Source: Pseudoxanthomonas gei (GTDB lineage Bacteria > Pseudomonadota > Gammaproteobacteria > Xanthomonadales > Xanthomonadaceae). From it: a stretch of DNA of 64,000 bases. Positions 43,027-51,861 of the stretch are shown here, one piece after another. The DNA is taken from contig NZ_QOVG01000005.1 of assembly GCF_010119615.1 (NCBI RefSeq), positions 124,001 through 188,000 of the forward strand. Direction: 5' to 3'. Within the stretch, counting starts at the first letter, position 1; every line of letters starts with the position of its first letter. The position numbers were made by a program, and so were the translations under genes. The notes beneath the pieces were generated by a model. That model had not been told where the DNA came from. It ran no database searches and was given only the letters and a program-made list of their open reading frames with translations.

Positions 43027-44766
43027 TCAACCGGGTTGCTTGCCGCGCCGGCGTTGCGCCTGCATCAAGGTCATCAGTTCGTACTTGTCGGCCGCGTCCA
43101 ACGGGCCGGCGCCCATCTTCGCCTGCAACTCGCCCAGGCGCTGCTGGATGGCCTGGTCTTCCAGCTGCTCGGCCGCATCGATCAGGATCTGCCGCCAGAT
43201 GGCTTCATCGCCCGGCACCACTTCGGAGGCCAGCTTCTGCAGCGCATTGAGTTCCTCGCGTTCGGAGAAATGCTGCAGCAGGGCGCCGGTGGTGATTTCC
43301 GGACGCGCGTGCACCAGTAACAGCAGCTCGACCAGCAGGCCGACGCCGGGTTGGTCGAGGTCCCTGAATCCGTAAGGCGGCTCCAGCGCCAGTGCCAGCG
43401 CAGGCTGCTGCAGCAGCACGGTGATCGCGCCACGCACCAGGCTGCGCTTCTGCGCCTGGGGCGGCAGGCGCGACACGACCCTGGGTTTTTCAGGCAGGGC
43501 GGCCGGTTGCGCCAGGCCGACGCCGGTAATCTCGCCCAGCCGCTGGCGCATGAGGTCGCCAAACGCACCATCCGGAATCTGCGCCAGCAAGGGTTTGGCG
43601 CGTTCGGCCAGCCGCGCCTTGCCATCCAGCGTGGACAGGGTGACGTCCTTGCCCAACTCGTCGAAGAAGAACTGCGACAGCGGCGTGGCCTGGCGCAGGC
43701 GCTGGTCGAAACCGGCCGCCCCTTCGCTGCGCACGATGCTGTCCGGGTCCTCGCCATCGGGCAGGAACAGGAAGAAAGCCTGGCGTCCGTCCTTCATGCG
43801 CGGCAACACCGACTCCAGCGCCTTCCAGCCCGCGCGCTGGCCGGCCGCGTCGCCATCGAAGCAGAAATACACATCCGGCGAATTGCGGAACAGCAGTTCG
43901 GCGTGGTCCGGCGTGGTCGCCGTACCCAGCGTGGCCACGGCCTGGGTGACGCCGTACTGGAACAGCGACACCACGTCCATGTAGCCCTCGACCACCACCA
44001 GGCGCTCGATCTTCTGGTTGGCCTGGCGCACCTGCCACAGGCCGTAGAGTTCGCGGCCCTTGTGGAACAGCGGGGTCTCAGGCGAGTTGAGGTATTTGGG
44101 GCCGTCATCCTTCTGCAGCACACGTCCGCCGAAGGCGATCACGCGGCCGCGGCGGTCGTGGATGGGAAACATGACCCGGTCGCGGAACTTGTCGTAGACG
44201 CGGCCGTTGTCGCTGCGCGACATCATGCCGGTCTTTTCCAGCAGCTTGGTCCGGCGCTCGTCGGTGCCCAGTGCATCCTTGAGCGCGGAAAAACCTTCCG
44301 GCGCGTAGCCGATGGCGAACTGGGCGCGGATGCTTTCGTCGACGCCGCGCTGGTCCAGGTAGGCCCGGGCCTTGTCGCTTTCCTCGAGCTGGCGCTGGAA
44401 GAATTTCGCTGCCGCGTCCAGCGCCGCGTACATGTCGCGGCCGTCGTCGGTGTCGTTGCGCTTCTGCGTGTCCTTAGGCACTTCCATGCCCACGCGCTTG
44501 GCCAGTTCGTCCACCGCATCCAGGAACTCGAGGCGGTCGTAGTTCATCAGGAACGAGATCGCGGTGCCATGCGCGCCGCAGCCGAAGCAGTGGTAGAACT
44601 GCTTGGTCTGCGAGACCGTGAACGAGGGCGAGCGCTCGTCGTGGAACGGGCAGCGCGCCGAATATTCCTTGCCCTGCCGCTTCAACGGCACGCGCGTGCC
44701 GATCACCTCGACGATGTCGGTGCGCGCCAGGAGGTCGTCGATGAAAGCGTCGGGGATGCGTGCCAT
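43027..44766 (-). CDS. dnaG: DNA primase
   Basis: 579 residues. Synthesises RNA primers at the replication fork. The CHC2 zinc finger is Cys39, His42, Cys60 and Cys63 (CPFHDE...CFGCG); the TOPRIM core has VVEGYMDVVSL and CFDGDAAG; a C-terminal helicase-binding domain follows. Start ATG 44766 (MARIPDAFIDDLL) is the normal DnaG N-terminus. In many gammaproteobacteria rpsU, dnaG and rpoD form one operon; here a GNAT and a YqeY gene lie between rpsU and dnaG, and no rpoD follows within the window. Confidence 0.96.
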   Translation of the reverse strand: MARIPDAFIDDLLARTDIVEVIGTRVPLKRQGKEYSARCPFHDERSPSFTVSQTKQFYHCFGCGAHGTAISFLMNYDRLEFLDAVDELAKRVGMEVPKDTQKRNDTDDGRDMYAALDAAAKFFQRQLEESDKARAYLDQRGVDESIRAQFAIGYAPEGFSALKDALGTDERRTKLLEKTGMMSRSDNGRVYDKFRDRVMFPIHDRRGRVIAFGGRVLQKDDGPKYLNSPETPLFHKGRELYGLWQVRQANQKIERLVVVEGYMDVVSLFQYGVTQAVATLGTATTPDHAELLFRNSPDVYFCFDGDAAGQRAGWKALESVLPRMKDGRQAFFLFLPDGEDPDSIVRSEGAAGFDQRLRQATPLSQFFFDELGKDVTLSTLDGKARLAERAKPLLAQIPDGAFGDLMRQRLGEITGVGLAQPAALPEKPRVVSRLPPQAQKRSLVRGAITVLLQQPALALALEPPYGFRDLDQPGVGLLVELLLLVHARPEITTGALLQHFSEREELNALQKLASEVVPGDEAIWRQILIDAAEQLEDQAIQQRLGELQAKMGAGPLDAADKYELMTLMQAQRRRGKQPG

Positions 44767-44827
44767 GTAACGACTAGGATGCCATGCGGGCAAGCGGCGG
44801 GACGATCAGATCGGTCCCCGGCAAGCG

Positions 44828-45337
44828 TCAGCGTGCGTCGGGATCCCGCGCAGCCAGCGTGGCCAGCGCGTCGCCACTCACGCGCTGCACCGTCCACTCA
44901 TCCTGCGGCACTGCACCGAGCTGGCGATAGAAATCGATGGCCGGCGTATTCCAGTCCAGCACCGACCATTCGAAACGGCCGCAGCCGCGTTCCACCGCCA
45001 GCCGCGCCAGGTGCACCATCAGGCGTCCGCCCAGGCCCAGGCCGCGATAGCCCGGCCTGACATACAGGTCTTCCAGGTACAGGCCGCGCTTGCCCAGGAA
45101 GGTGGAAAAGTTATGGAAGAACAGGGCAAAGCCGGCCGGCTGTCCGTCGACTTCGGCCATCACCACTTCGGCCGCTGGTGCCGCGCCGAAAAGTTGGGCG
45201 GCCAAGGTGGCTTCGTCGGCCACGGCCTCATGGGCGAGTTTTTCGTAGTCGGCCAGCTCGCCGATGAAGGCGAGGATCTGCGGCACGTCTGCGGCCGTGG
45301 CCGGGCGAAGCGCAATGGTTGCTGCAGGTCTGCTCAT
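44828..45337 (-). CDS. GNAT family N-acetyltransferase
   Basis: 169 residues. The acetyl-CoA loop RPGYRGLGLGGRLM (about 108-121) follows strand 4 (LYLEDLYV); WSVLDWNTPAIDFYRQLGA completes the fold. The LEDLYV, FFHNFSTF and WNTPAI blocks resemble diamine/spermidine N-acetyltransferases (SAT-like), so a small polyamine-like or thialysine-like substrate is plausible but unproven. Between dnaG and the YqeY-like gene, same strand. Confidence 0.88.
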   Translation of the reverse strand: MSRPAATIALRPATAADVPQILAFIGELADYEKLAHEAVADEATLAAQLFGAAPAAEVVMAEVDGQPAGFALFFHNFSTFLGKRGLYLEDLYVRPGYRGLGLGGRLMVHLARLAVERGCGRFEWSVLDWNTPAIDFYRQLGAVPQDEWTVQRVSGDALATLAARDPDAR

Positions 45338-45378
45338 CGGAAGTGGTGTTCCTGGGCGGCTGGGCCAAGGGGAAACAA

Positions 45379-45825
45379 TCAGCTCGCGAACTTCTTCTTC
45401 ACCAGCGCCGACACCAGGCCCATGTCGGCCAGCCCGGCCAGCTTCGGCTTCAGCACGCCCATCAGCTTGCCAATGTCGGCCGGGCCAGTCGCGCCGGTCT
45501 CGGTGACTGCGGCATCGATGGCGGCCTGGATCTCGGCTTCGCCCAGCTTGGCCGGCAGGTATTTCTCGATCACCACGATCTCGGCGCGCTCGATGGCCGC
45601 CAGGTCCTCGCGGTTGGCAGCTTCGAACTGGCTGACCGAATCCTTGCGCTGCTTGACCATCTTTTCCATCGCTGCGATCACCGCGGCATCGTCCAGCTCG
45701 ATGCGCTCGTCCACTTCGCGCTGCTTGATGGCCGCGTTGATCAGGCGCACCACGCCCAAGGTGTGCTTGTCGCCGCCCTTCATGGCGGCCTTCATGTCTT
45801 CTACGAGCTGCTGTTTCAGGGTCAT
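45379..45825 (-). CDS. GatB/YqeY domain protein
   Basis: 148 residues, all-helical. MTLKQQLVEDMKAAMKGGDK...LGVVRLINAAIKQREVDER and EKYLPAKLGEAEIQAAIDAA...GKLMGVLKPKLAG match YqeY, which resembles the tail domain of GatB amidotransferase. The domain may bind tRNA, but the function of the free protein is not established. It usually sits next to rpsU, as here. Confidence 0.92.
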   Translation of the reverse strand: MTLKQQLVEDMKAAMKGGDKHTLGVVRLINAAIKQREVDERIELDDAAVIAAMEKMVKQRKDSVSQFEAANREDLAAIERAEIVVIEKYLPAKLGEAEIQAAIDAAVTETGATGPADIGKLMGVLKPKLAGLADMGLVSALVKKKFAS

Positions 45826-45865
45826 CTGGATTCTCCTGGAGCTAAAACGGGGGGTGCCAAAAGCA

Positions 45866-45899
45866 CAAAAAGCCGGCTACGCTCACGCGTGCCGGCTTC
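45866..45899 (-). terminator. Hairpin terminator downstream of rpsU
   Basis: On the minus strand: AAGCCGGC, 13-nt loop, GCCGGCTT, then TTTGTGC. An eight-bp stem 18 bp after the rpsU stop. Partial read-through could still feed the YqeY, GNAT and dnaG genes. Confidence 0.8.
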
Positions 45900-45916
45900 T
45901 GCAGAAACAACGCGGC

Positions 45917-46132
45917 TCAGTAGAGGCGCTGCTTCTTGGTGACGTCGCGCGAGCTGCGACGCAGCTGACGCTTCACCGCGGCGGCGGCCTTGCGCTTGCG
46001 TTCCTGGGTCGGCTTCTCGTAGAACTCGCGCTTGCGGGTTTCGGCCAGAACACCGGCTTTTTCGCAGGTACGCTTGAAGCGACGCAGAGCAAACTCAAAA
46101 GGCTCGTTTTCGCGGACTTTGACGCTGGGCAT
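45917..46132 (-). CDS. rpsU: 30S ribosomal protein S21
   Basis: 71 residues, exactly the family size: [19 protein letters not shown] opening and a very basic C-terminus ([19 protein letters not shown]). S21 binds near the anti-Shine-Dalgarno end of 16S rRNA and aids initiation. GGAGATT lies just upstream of the ATG. Divergent from tsaD, a widely conserved arrangement. Confidence 0.98.
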   Translation of the reverse strand: MPSVKVRENEPFEFALRRFKRTCEKAGVLAETRKREFYEKPTQERKRKAAAAVKRQLRRSSRDVTKKQRLY

Positions 46133-46179
46133 GGAATCTCCGGGACACAAACAACCGGGTCAGTCCCGGCGAGCCGCGT

Positions 46180-46209
46180 ATGATAACGGCACCCCGGGGC
46201 TGGCTGCAA
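46180..46209 (-). promoter_or_regulatory. Sigma70-type promoter of rpsU
   Basis: Minus strand TTGCAG (46204-46209), 18-nt spacer, TATCAT (46180-46185), about 48 nt upstream of the rpsU ATG. Confidence 0.6.
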
Positions 46210-46256
46210 GCCGCCCGGGGCTTGTTTGTCCATGCCAACACCCCCAATCAGGCCCC

Positions 46257-47309
46257 ATGCGCGTCCTTGGTATCGAAACTTCCTGCGATGAAACCGGCGT
46301 GGCCGTCTACGACACGGCGCTGCCGGGCAGCGCCGGACTGCGTGCCCACGCGGTCTACAGCCAGATCGCCCTGCATGCCGAATACGGCGGCGTGGTACCC
46401 GAACTGGCCAGCCGCGACCACGTGCGCAAGCTGTTGCCGCTTATCCGACAGACCCTGGCCGAGGCCGATCTGAAGCTCGAAGACCTCGACGGGGTGGCCT
46501 ATACCGCCGGTCCCGGCCTGGTCGGGGCCCTGCTGGTGGGTGCGGGCGTGGCCCGTTCGCTGGCCTGGGCGCTGGAAGTCCCCGCGGTGGGCGTGCACCA
46601 CATGGAAGGCCATCTGCTGGCCCCGCTGATGGAAGACGACCCGCCTGCCGCCCCGTTCGTGGCCTTGCTGGTGTCCGGGGGCCATACCCAGCTGGTGGCC
46701 GTGGATGAGATCGGCAGCTATCGGTTGCTGGGCGAGACCCTGGACGATGCCGCCGGCGAGGCCTTCGACAAGACCGCCAAGGTCATGGGCCTGCCGTATC
46801 CGGGCGGCCCGCAGCTGGCGGCGCTGGCAGAAACCGGCCGCCCTGGCGTCTACAAGTTCTCCCGGCCCATGACCGACCGCCCCGGCCTGGATTTCAGCTT
46901 CAGCGGCCTGAAGACCCAGGTGATGCTGGCCTGGCGCAACAGCGACCAGAGCGATGCGACCCGGGCCGACATCGCGCGCGGCTTCGAGGATGCGGTGGTC
47001 GATACGCTGGCCATCAAGTGCCATCGCGCCCTGGATGCGGCTGGCAGCAACACGCTGGTGGTGGCCGGCGGCGTGGGTGCGAACAAGCGCCTGCGCGCGA
47101 AACTGCACGATATTGCCGGCAAGCGTGGCGGCCGCGCCAGTTTCCCGCGACCGGCGCTGTGCACCGACAACGGCGCGATGATTGCGTTCGCAGGCGCCCT
47201 GCGACTGCAGGCCGGGCAGTCGGAAACAGCTGCCGTGAAAGTCACGCCGCGTTGGGACATGGCGACGCTGCCGGTGGTGGGCGGTCATCAGGATCAACCG
47301 CTGCCCTGA
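46257..47309 (+). CDS. tsaD: TsaD, tRNA threonylcarbamoyladenosine transferase subunit
   Basis: 350 residues, ASKHA fold. With TsaB/E it transfers the threonylcarbamoyl group to A37 of ANN-reading tRNAs. [15 protein letters not shown] opens the protein; the metal ligands His115 and His119 are in [17 protein letters not shown] and [10 protein letters not shown] are the remaining nucleotide and metal blocks. Start ATG 46257 leaves MRVLGIE as expected. Confidence 0.97.
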   Translation: MRVLGIETSCDETGVAVYDTALPGSAGLRAHAVYSQIALHAEYGGVVPELASRDHVRKLLPLIRQTLAEADLKLEDLDGVAYTAGPGLVGALLVGAGVARSLAWALEVPAVGVHHMEGHLLAPLMEDDPPAAPFVALLVSGGHTQLVAVDEIGSYRLLGETLDDAAGEAFDKTAKVMGLPYPGGPQLAALAETGRPGVYKFSRPMTDRPGLDFSFSGLKTQVMLAWRNSDQSDATRADIARGFEDAVVDTLAIKCHRALDAAGSNTLVVAGGVGANKRLRAKLHDIAGKRGGRASFPRPALCTDNGAMIAFAGALRLQAGQSETAAVKVTPRWDMATLPVVGGHQDQPLP

Positions 47310-47340
47310 AGTATTGTTTTGTCATGACCAGCCATTCGGC

Positions 47341-47441
47341 TTTTGAAAACCCCGCCAAGGCGGCAATCCCAGTGCCTTGTTTTCCGCAGCTTCTGTGAAT
47401 AGAGCAAAGTCGCTGGGTTCCCGCCTTCGCGGGAATGACGA
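47341..47441 (+). repeat. Composite element upstream of folB: palindrome part
   Basis: Contains GAAAACCCCGCCAAGGCGGC near its start and, at 47418-47441, the palindrome TTCCCGC-CTTC-GCGGGAA plus TGACGA. A 19-nt spacer (TAAAAGAAGTTAGGCTCTT, 47442-47460) then leads to the heptamer array. The same architecture occurs before mutM (57160-57290, minus). Confidence 0.8.
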
Positions 47442-47472
47442 TAAAAGAAGTTAGGCTCTTACTCACTACTCA

Positions 47473-47514
47473 CTCCTAACTCCTAACTCCTAACTCCTAA
47501 CTCCTAACTCCTAG
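47473..47514 (+). repeat. CTCCTAA heptamer array abutting the folB start
   Basis: Five perfect CTCCTAA units and a sixth ending CTCCTAG, preceded by the variant ACTCACTACTCA. Only CCC separates it from the folB ATG, so the usual Shine-Dalgarno position is occupied by pyrimidine-rich repeat. Confidence 0.95.
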
Positions 47515-47517
47515 CCC

Positions 47518-47871
47518 ATGGACAAAGTCTTCATAGAAGGTCTCGAGATCGATGCCCTGATCGGCATCTACGACTGGGAGCGGCGCATCCGCCAGACGCT
47601 GCGCTTCGATCTGGAGATGGGTTTCGACAACCGCAAGCCGGCGGCCAGCGACAGCATCGAAGACACGCTGAATTACAAGGCGGTGAGCCGGCGGCTGGTG
47701 GAGTTCGTCTCGCAGTCCGATTACGGGCTGGTGGAAACCCTGGCCGAGCGCTGCGCGGACATCGTGCTGGCCGAGTTCGGCGTGCAATGGCTGCGCCTGA
47801 AACTGAGCAAGCCCGGCGCGGTGCGCGGCGCGGTGGCGGTGGGCGTGATCATCGAGCGTGCGCGGCAGTGA
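47518..47871 (+). CDS. folB: Dihydroneopterin aldolase
   Basis: 117 residues, usual size. Converts 7,8-dihydroneopterin to 6-hydroxymethyl-dihydropterin in folate synthesis. MDKVFIEGLEIDALIGIYDWE, then DTLNYKAVSRRLVEFV, then LVETLAERCADIVL with the catalytic/pterin Glu, and LKLSKPGAVRGAVAVGV. FolK follows 13 bp later. It lacks a Shine-Dalgarno because a heptamer repeat array runs to 3 nt before the ATG. Confidence 0.95.
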   Translation: MDKVFIEGLEIDALIGIYDWERRIRQTLRFDLEMGFDNRKPAASDSIEDTLNYKAVSRRLVEFVSQSDYGLVETLAERCADIVLAEFGVQWLRLKLSKPGAVRGAVAVGVIIERARQ

Positions 47872-47884
47872 GGCCGCGGCACTG

Positions 47885-48379
47885 ATGGGCAAGGCCTACC
47901 TGAGCCTGGGCAGCAACGTACTGCCGGAACGGAACCTGGCTTCGGCCTTGCACGCACTCCGGCAGCGGTTCGGGACGGTCGCGGCCTCGCCGGTTTACCG
48001 CACCACCGCGATCGGTTTCGACGGTCCGGATTTCCTCAATGCCGCCGCGCTGATCGAGTCGGACCTGGACGTCCATGACCTCAACGACTGGCTGCATGCA
48101 CTCGAAGACGCGCACGGCCGGGATCGCAGCGGGCCGCGTTTCGGCGACCGGCCGCTGGACATCGACATCGTGTTCTATGACGACCTGGTGATCGAAGGCC
48201 CGGGCAATCTGCGCTTGCCCCGGCCCGAACTCAGGCACGCCTTCGTGTTGAAGCCCTTGGTTGATATTGCGCCGGATTTCGTGGATCCGGGTTCGGGAAA
48301 GGCGCTGGGTGAGCTGTGGGCCCAATCGCCCGAACGCGACGTCCCCATGTCAGTGGTGGTGTTGACCTCACCGCCCTGA
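47885..48379 (+). CDS. folK: HPPK, 2-amino-4-hydroxy-6-hydroxymethyldihydropteridine diphosphokinase
   Basis: 164 residues from ATG 47885. Transfers pyrophosphate from ATP to the FolB product. YLSLGSNV at the N-terminus, SPVYRTTAIGF, FLNAAALIE and the metal/ATP motif GDRPLDIDIVFYDD with LPRPELRHAFVLKPL are diagnostic. A GTG at 47858, overlapping folB, is an alternative start. Confidence 0.94.
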   Translation: MGKAYLSLGSNVLPERNLASALHALRQRFGTVAASPVYRTTAIGFDGPDFLNAAALIESDLDVHDLNDWLHALEDAHGRDRSGPRFGDRPLDIDIVFYDDLVIEGPGNLRLPRPELRHAFVLKPLVDIAPDFVDPGSGKALGELWAQSPERDVPMSVVVLTSPP

Positions 48380-48495
48380 GGTCGCGTCCACTGACAACAG
48401 CACGCCCCGAATTCCCTTGCGGAGTTACTTCCGGCAGATTGCAGGCAGGCACCGGCATGCCGCACGCTATCGGCATCAACCATTGGGGAATGGCC

Positions 48496-49329
48496 ATGTT
48501 CGAAAGATTTTCGCGTAGCTGGGAACTGGTCAAGGCCAGCGCCAATGTATTGCGCTCGGACCGCGAGCTGCTGCTGTTCCCGCTGATCTCCGGCCTGTGC
48601 ACGCTGGTGGTGATGGCGACCTTCCTGGTCCCGGTGTTCGCGCTGCGCATCTTCGAGAACGGGATCGGCATTGGCGGCGCGGTGGTGGGGTTCCTGTTCT
48701 ATTTCTGCCAGTACAGCGTGATCATCTTCTTCAATTGCGCGCTGGTGGCCGCGGCGATGATCCGCCTGGACGGCGGCGACCCGACGTTGCGCGACGGCTT
48801 CGACGCGGCGAAATCGAAACTTCCCGCCATCCTCGGTTACGCCGCCATCGCGGCCACCGTCGGCGTGGCCTTGCAGGCGCTGAAGAGCCGCGACAACAAT
48901 TTCATCGTGCGCCTGGTCGGCAGCGGCCTCGGCGTGGCGTGGACACTGGCGACCTTCATGGTCGTGCCGGTGCTGGTCAGCCGCAACATCGGCCCGGTCG
49001 ATGCGCTGAAGCAGAGCGTGGCGCTGCTGAAGCGGACCTGGGGCGAGAACGCCATCGGCAACGTCGGCATTGGCGCGGCCTTCGGCCTGATCACCTTCGC
49101 CGTCATGCTGGTCGGCGCAGGCCTGGCATTCCTGGCTTGGCAGGCGTCGCCGATGCTGGCGATCGCGGTGGCAGTGGTATTCGTGATCGGGGTATTGCTG
49201 CTGGGCATCTACCAGGCAGCCCTGAGCGGCATCTATTCGGCGGCGCTGTACCGCTATGCGGTCTCGCATGAAACCCCGGCCGCGTTCCAGGGCATGCAGC
49301 TGGAAAGCGCCTTCCAGCCCAAACGCTGA
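48496..49329 (+). CDS. DUF6159-like multi-pass membrane protein
   Basis: 277 residues. I use ATG 48496 (MFERFSRSWELVKASANVLR) because GGGGAA lies about 6 nt upstream; ATG 48490 is close. About six hydrophobic helices in pairs, with a conserved opening (S.W.L.K.S..VL..D.ELL.FP) and a C-terminal GIYQAALSGIYSAALYRYA. Family members are of unknown function, probably inner-membrane. No operon partner after it; a REPIN and a convergent gene follow. Confidence 0.78.
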   Translation: MFERFSRSWELVKASANVLRSDRELLLFPLISGLCTLVVMATFLVPVFALRIFENGIGIGGAVVGFLFYFCQYSVIIFFNCALVAAAMIRLDGGDPTLRDGFDAAKSKLPAILGYAAIAATVGVALQALKSRDNNFIVRLVGSGLGVAWTLATFMVVPVLVSRNIGPVDALKQSVALLKRTWGENAIGNVGIGAAFGLITFAVMLVGAGLAFLAWQASPMLAIAVAVVFVIGVLLLGIYQAALSGIYSAALYRYAVSHETPAAFQGMQLESAFQPKR

Positions 49330-49355
49330 GACGTTGCAGGGGCTTTGAAAGGCGG

Positions 49356-49430
49356 TGTAGGAGCGACGCGAGTCGCGAAGCTCGCAATTACTCAAATGCT
49401 ATCTGCTTCGCGACTTGCGTCGCTCCTACA
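49356..49430. repeat. REPIN (family B), 26-bp inverted arms
   Basis: Arms TGTAGGAGCGACGCGAGTCG... (49356-49381) and its inverse (49405-49430) match at 25 of 26 positions around a 23-bp AT-rich loop. The GTAGGAGCGACGCGAGTCGC core is a familiar REP sequence of xanthomonads and pseudomonads. It sits between convergent genes. Confidence 0.88.
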
Positions 49431-49454
49431 ACCTCCTCAAACAACGTTCGTCGC

Positions 49455-50195
49455 TCAGCCGCTCAGCAGGCGGCCGCCATCGACGCGGATGACCTGGCCG
49501 GTGGTGTAGGTGGCCTCGCGCAGCAGCCAGTACACGGCTGCGGCGATTTCCCCGGGCGTACCGGTACGGGCCAGCGGCGTGCGGCCGAGCAGGGCGGCCT
49601 TGGCATCGTCGCCGTGGTCCTGTTGCGGCCACAGGATTGCGCCGGGCGCCACCGCGTTCACGCGGACCTCCGGTGCCAGTTCCAGCGCGAGTGATCGGGT
49701 GGCCATCAACAGGGCGGCCTTGGCCATGCAATAGACCGTGTGACCGGCGAGCGGTTGTTCGGCGTAGACATCGACGAGGTTGACGATGGCCCCGCGCGCG
49801 GCTTTCAGGTGCGGCGCGGCCGCCTGGGCAAGGAAGAAGGGAGCATGTGCATTGGAAGCAAACAGCTCATTCCATTGCTGTGGCGTGGCGCTGCCGATGG
49901 CGGTCGGCTGGAAGGATGAGGCGTTGTTGACCAGGGCATCCAGGCGCCCGAAGCGACCGACGGCATTGGCCACCAGTTCGGGCAGGCGGTCGAATTCGGC
50001 GAGATCCGCCTGCAGGGTCAGCACGCTGCCGGGCCGCGCCGATTCCAGTTCCGCAGCCAACGCCTGCATCTCCGCCGCCGAGTCCCGGTAATGCAGGGCC
50101 AGGTCGTAGCCTTCGCCATGCAGCCGTCGCGCGATGGCCGCGCCGATGCGGCGGGCGCTGCCGGTGACCAGGGCGACGGGAGAAGGTGCGGGCAT
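49455..50195 (-). CDS. Pteridine reductase (SDR family)
   Basis: 246 residues from ATG 50195; ATG 50225 is an alternative. The motif TGSARRIG (11-18) is the TGx3RxG variant that marks PTR1/FolM-like pteridine reductases rather than ordinary SDRs. NNASS at 90-94, NLVDVYAEQPL near 139-149 and Tyr155/Lys159 in YCMAK also fit. Probably reduces dihydro- or biopterin with NADPH. The folB/folK genes lie 1-2 kb away, though not in an operon with it. Confidence 0.88.
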   Translation of the reverse strand: MPAPSPVALVTGSARRIGAAIARRLHGEGYDLALHYRDSAAEMQALAAELESARPGSVLTLQADLAEFDRLPELVANAVGRFGRLDALVNNASSFQPTAIGSATPQQWNELFASNAHAPFFLAQAAAPHLKAARGAIVNLVDVYAEQPLAGHTVYCMAKAALLMATRSLALELAPEVRVNAVAPGAILWPQQDHGDDAKAALLGRTPLARTGTPGEIAAAVYWLLREATYTTGQVIRVDGGRLLSG

Positions 50196-50342
50196 GCAAT
50201 CCACGGTTTCGGGGTTCGCAGCCATTGTGTCCCGATCACGCCGCAAAGGGCCAATGCTTGACGCGTTTCGCAGTTCCGGGCATGTTGCGACGCATCACCT
50301 GCAAGGACGCGCGTTCCGCCGCAGGACAACGGAATCGGGCGA

Positions 50343-51806
50343 ATGGACTGGGCGAAATACCGAACCACCACATTCGACGAGCTGATCCAGGCCGACGGAC
50401 AACCACGCCCCGCCGCGCGCCGGCTGGTGGAATACCTGGGTGGCCTGTCCGGCCGCGAAATCGCCGAGCGCCAGCTGGCCGCCGATGTCATCGCCCGGGT
50501 CATGGGCATCACCTTCACCGTGTATTCCGATGGTCGCAACGTCGACCGCACGCTGCCGTTCGACCTGATCCCGCGGGTGATCCCGCTGACCGAGTGGACG
50601 CGCACCGAGGCCGGCCTGAAGCAGCGGATGCGCGCGCTGAACCTGTTCATCGGCGACATCTACGGCAAACAGCAGATCGTCAAGGACAAGGTGTTCCCGG
50701 CGATGTTGTTGAAGGACTCGGTCAATTTCCGTGAGCAGTGCGTGGGCATGCAGCCGCCGCTGGGGGTCTGGGCGCATATCTGCGGCTCGGACCTGGTGCG
50801 CGACGGCGATGGCACCCTGTACGCACTGGAGGACAACCTGCGCATTCCCAGCGGGGTGTCCTACATGCTGGAAAACCGCATGGTGGCCAAGCGCGTGTTC
50901 CCGGAGCTGTTCGAGACCAGTTCGATCCTGCCGGTCGACGACTATCCGGCCCAGCTCTACGACACCCTGGCTGCACTGTCGCCGCGCCCGGGCGATACGC
51001 CGGCCATCGCCCTGCTGACCCCCGGCGTGTTCAACAGCGCGTATTTCGAACACGCCTACCTGGCCCAGGCGATGGGCATCGAACTGGTGGAAGGCAACGA
51101 CCTTTTCGTGGCCGACGACGACTGCACCTACATGCGTACCGTGTACGGCGCCCAGCGCGTGGATGTGATCTACCGCCGCGTCGACGATCTTTTCATCGAC
51201 CCGGAAGTCTTCCATGCCGATTCGGTGCTGGGCGCGCCGGGCTTGATGCGCAGCTGGCGCGCCGGCAAGGTGGCGCTGGCCAATGCGCCCGGCGCCGGCG
51301 TGGCCGACGACAAGGTGGTGTTCGCCTACGTGCCGAAGATGATCAAGTACTACCTGGATGAGGAGCCGATCCTGCCCAACGTGCCGAGTTTCCTCTGCCA
51401 TGACGCAAAGGAGCGCAAGTACGTGCTGGAGAACCTCGACAAGCTGGTGGTCAAGCCGGCCAATGAATCGGGCGGCTACGGCATGCTGATCGGCCCGCGT
51501 TCCACCAAGCGCGAGCGCGACAAATTCAGGAAACTGATCGAGGCCGACCCGCGCAATTACATGGCCCAGCCAACCCTGGCGCTTTCCACCGCGCCCATCG
51601 TCACCGACGACGGCCCTTCGCCGCGGCACCTGGACCTGCGCCCGTTCGTGCTGTCGCGCGAGGACATCTACGTGACCACCGGCGGACTTACCCGCGTGGC
51701 AATGGAAGCCGGGTCGCTGGTGGTCAATTCGTCGCAGGGTGGCGGGGCCAAGGATACGTGGGTGGTCGACATGTCCGACGAGGGCATGGATGGGGAGAGC
51801 GATTGA
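50343..51806 (+). CDS. Circularly permuted type 2 ATP-grasp protein
   Basis: 487 residues. Blocks RPAARRLVEYLGGLS, GITFTVYSDGRNVDRTLPFDLIPR, ALEDNLRIPSGVSYMLENR, LTPGVFNSAYFEHAYLA and VVKPANESGGYGMLIGP define the DUF404/DUF407 family. These are predicted peptide- or amide-ligating enzymes, paired with an alpha-E protein and often a transglutaminase-like protease. The alpha-E gene follows 55 bp downstream. The product is unknown. Confidence 0.93.
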   Translation: MDWAKYRTTTFDELIQADGQPRPAARRLVEYLGGLSGREIAERQLAADVIARVMGITFTVYSDGRNVDRTLPFDLIPRVIPLTEWTRTEAGLKQRMRALNLFIGDIYGKQQIVKDKVFPAMLLKDSVNFREQCVGMQPPLGVWAHICGSDLVRDGDGTLYALEDNLRIPSGVSYMLENRMVAKRVFPELFETSSILPVDDYPAQLYDTLAALSPRPGDTPAIALLTPGVFNSAYFEHAYLAQAMGIELVEGNDLFVADDDCTYMRTVYGAQRVDVIYRRVDDLFIDPEVFHADSVLGAPGLMRSWRAGKVALANAPGAGVADDKVVFAYVPKMIKYYLDEEPILPNVPSFLCHDAKERKYVLENLDKLVVKPANESGGYGMLIGPRSTKRERDKFRKLIEADPRNYMAQPTLALSTAPIVTDDGPSPRHLDLRPFVLSREDIYVTTGGLTRVAMEAGSLVVNSSQGGGAKDTWVVDMSDEGMDGESD

Positions 51807-51861
51807 TGGGCACAAGCCATCATTCTCTCGACGAAATCATTTTTTCCCGTGGGTACGACTG

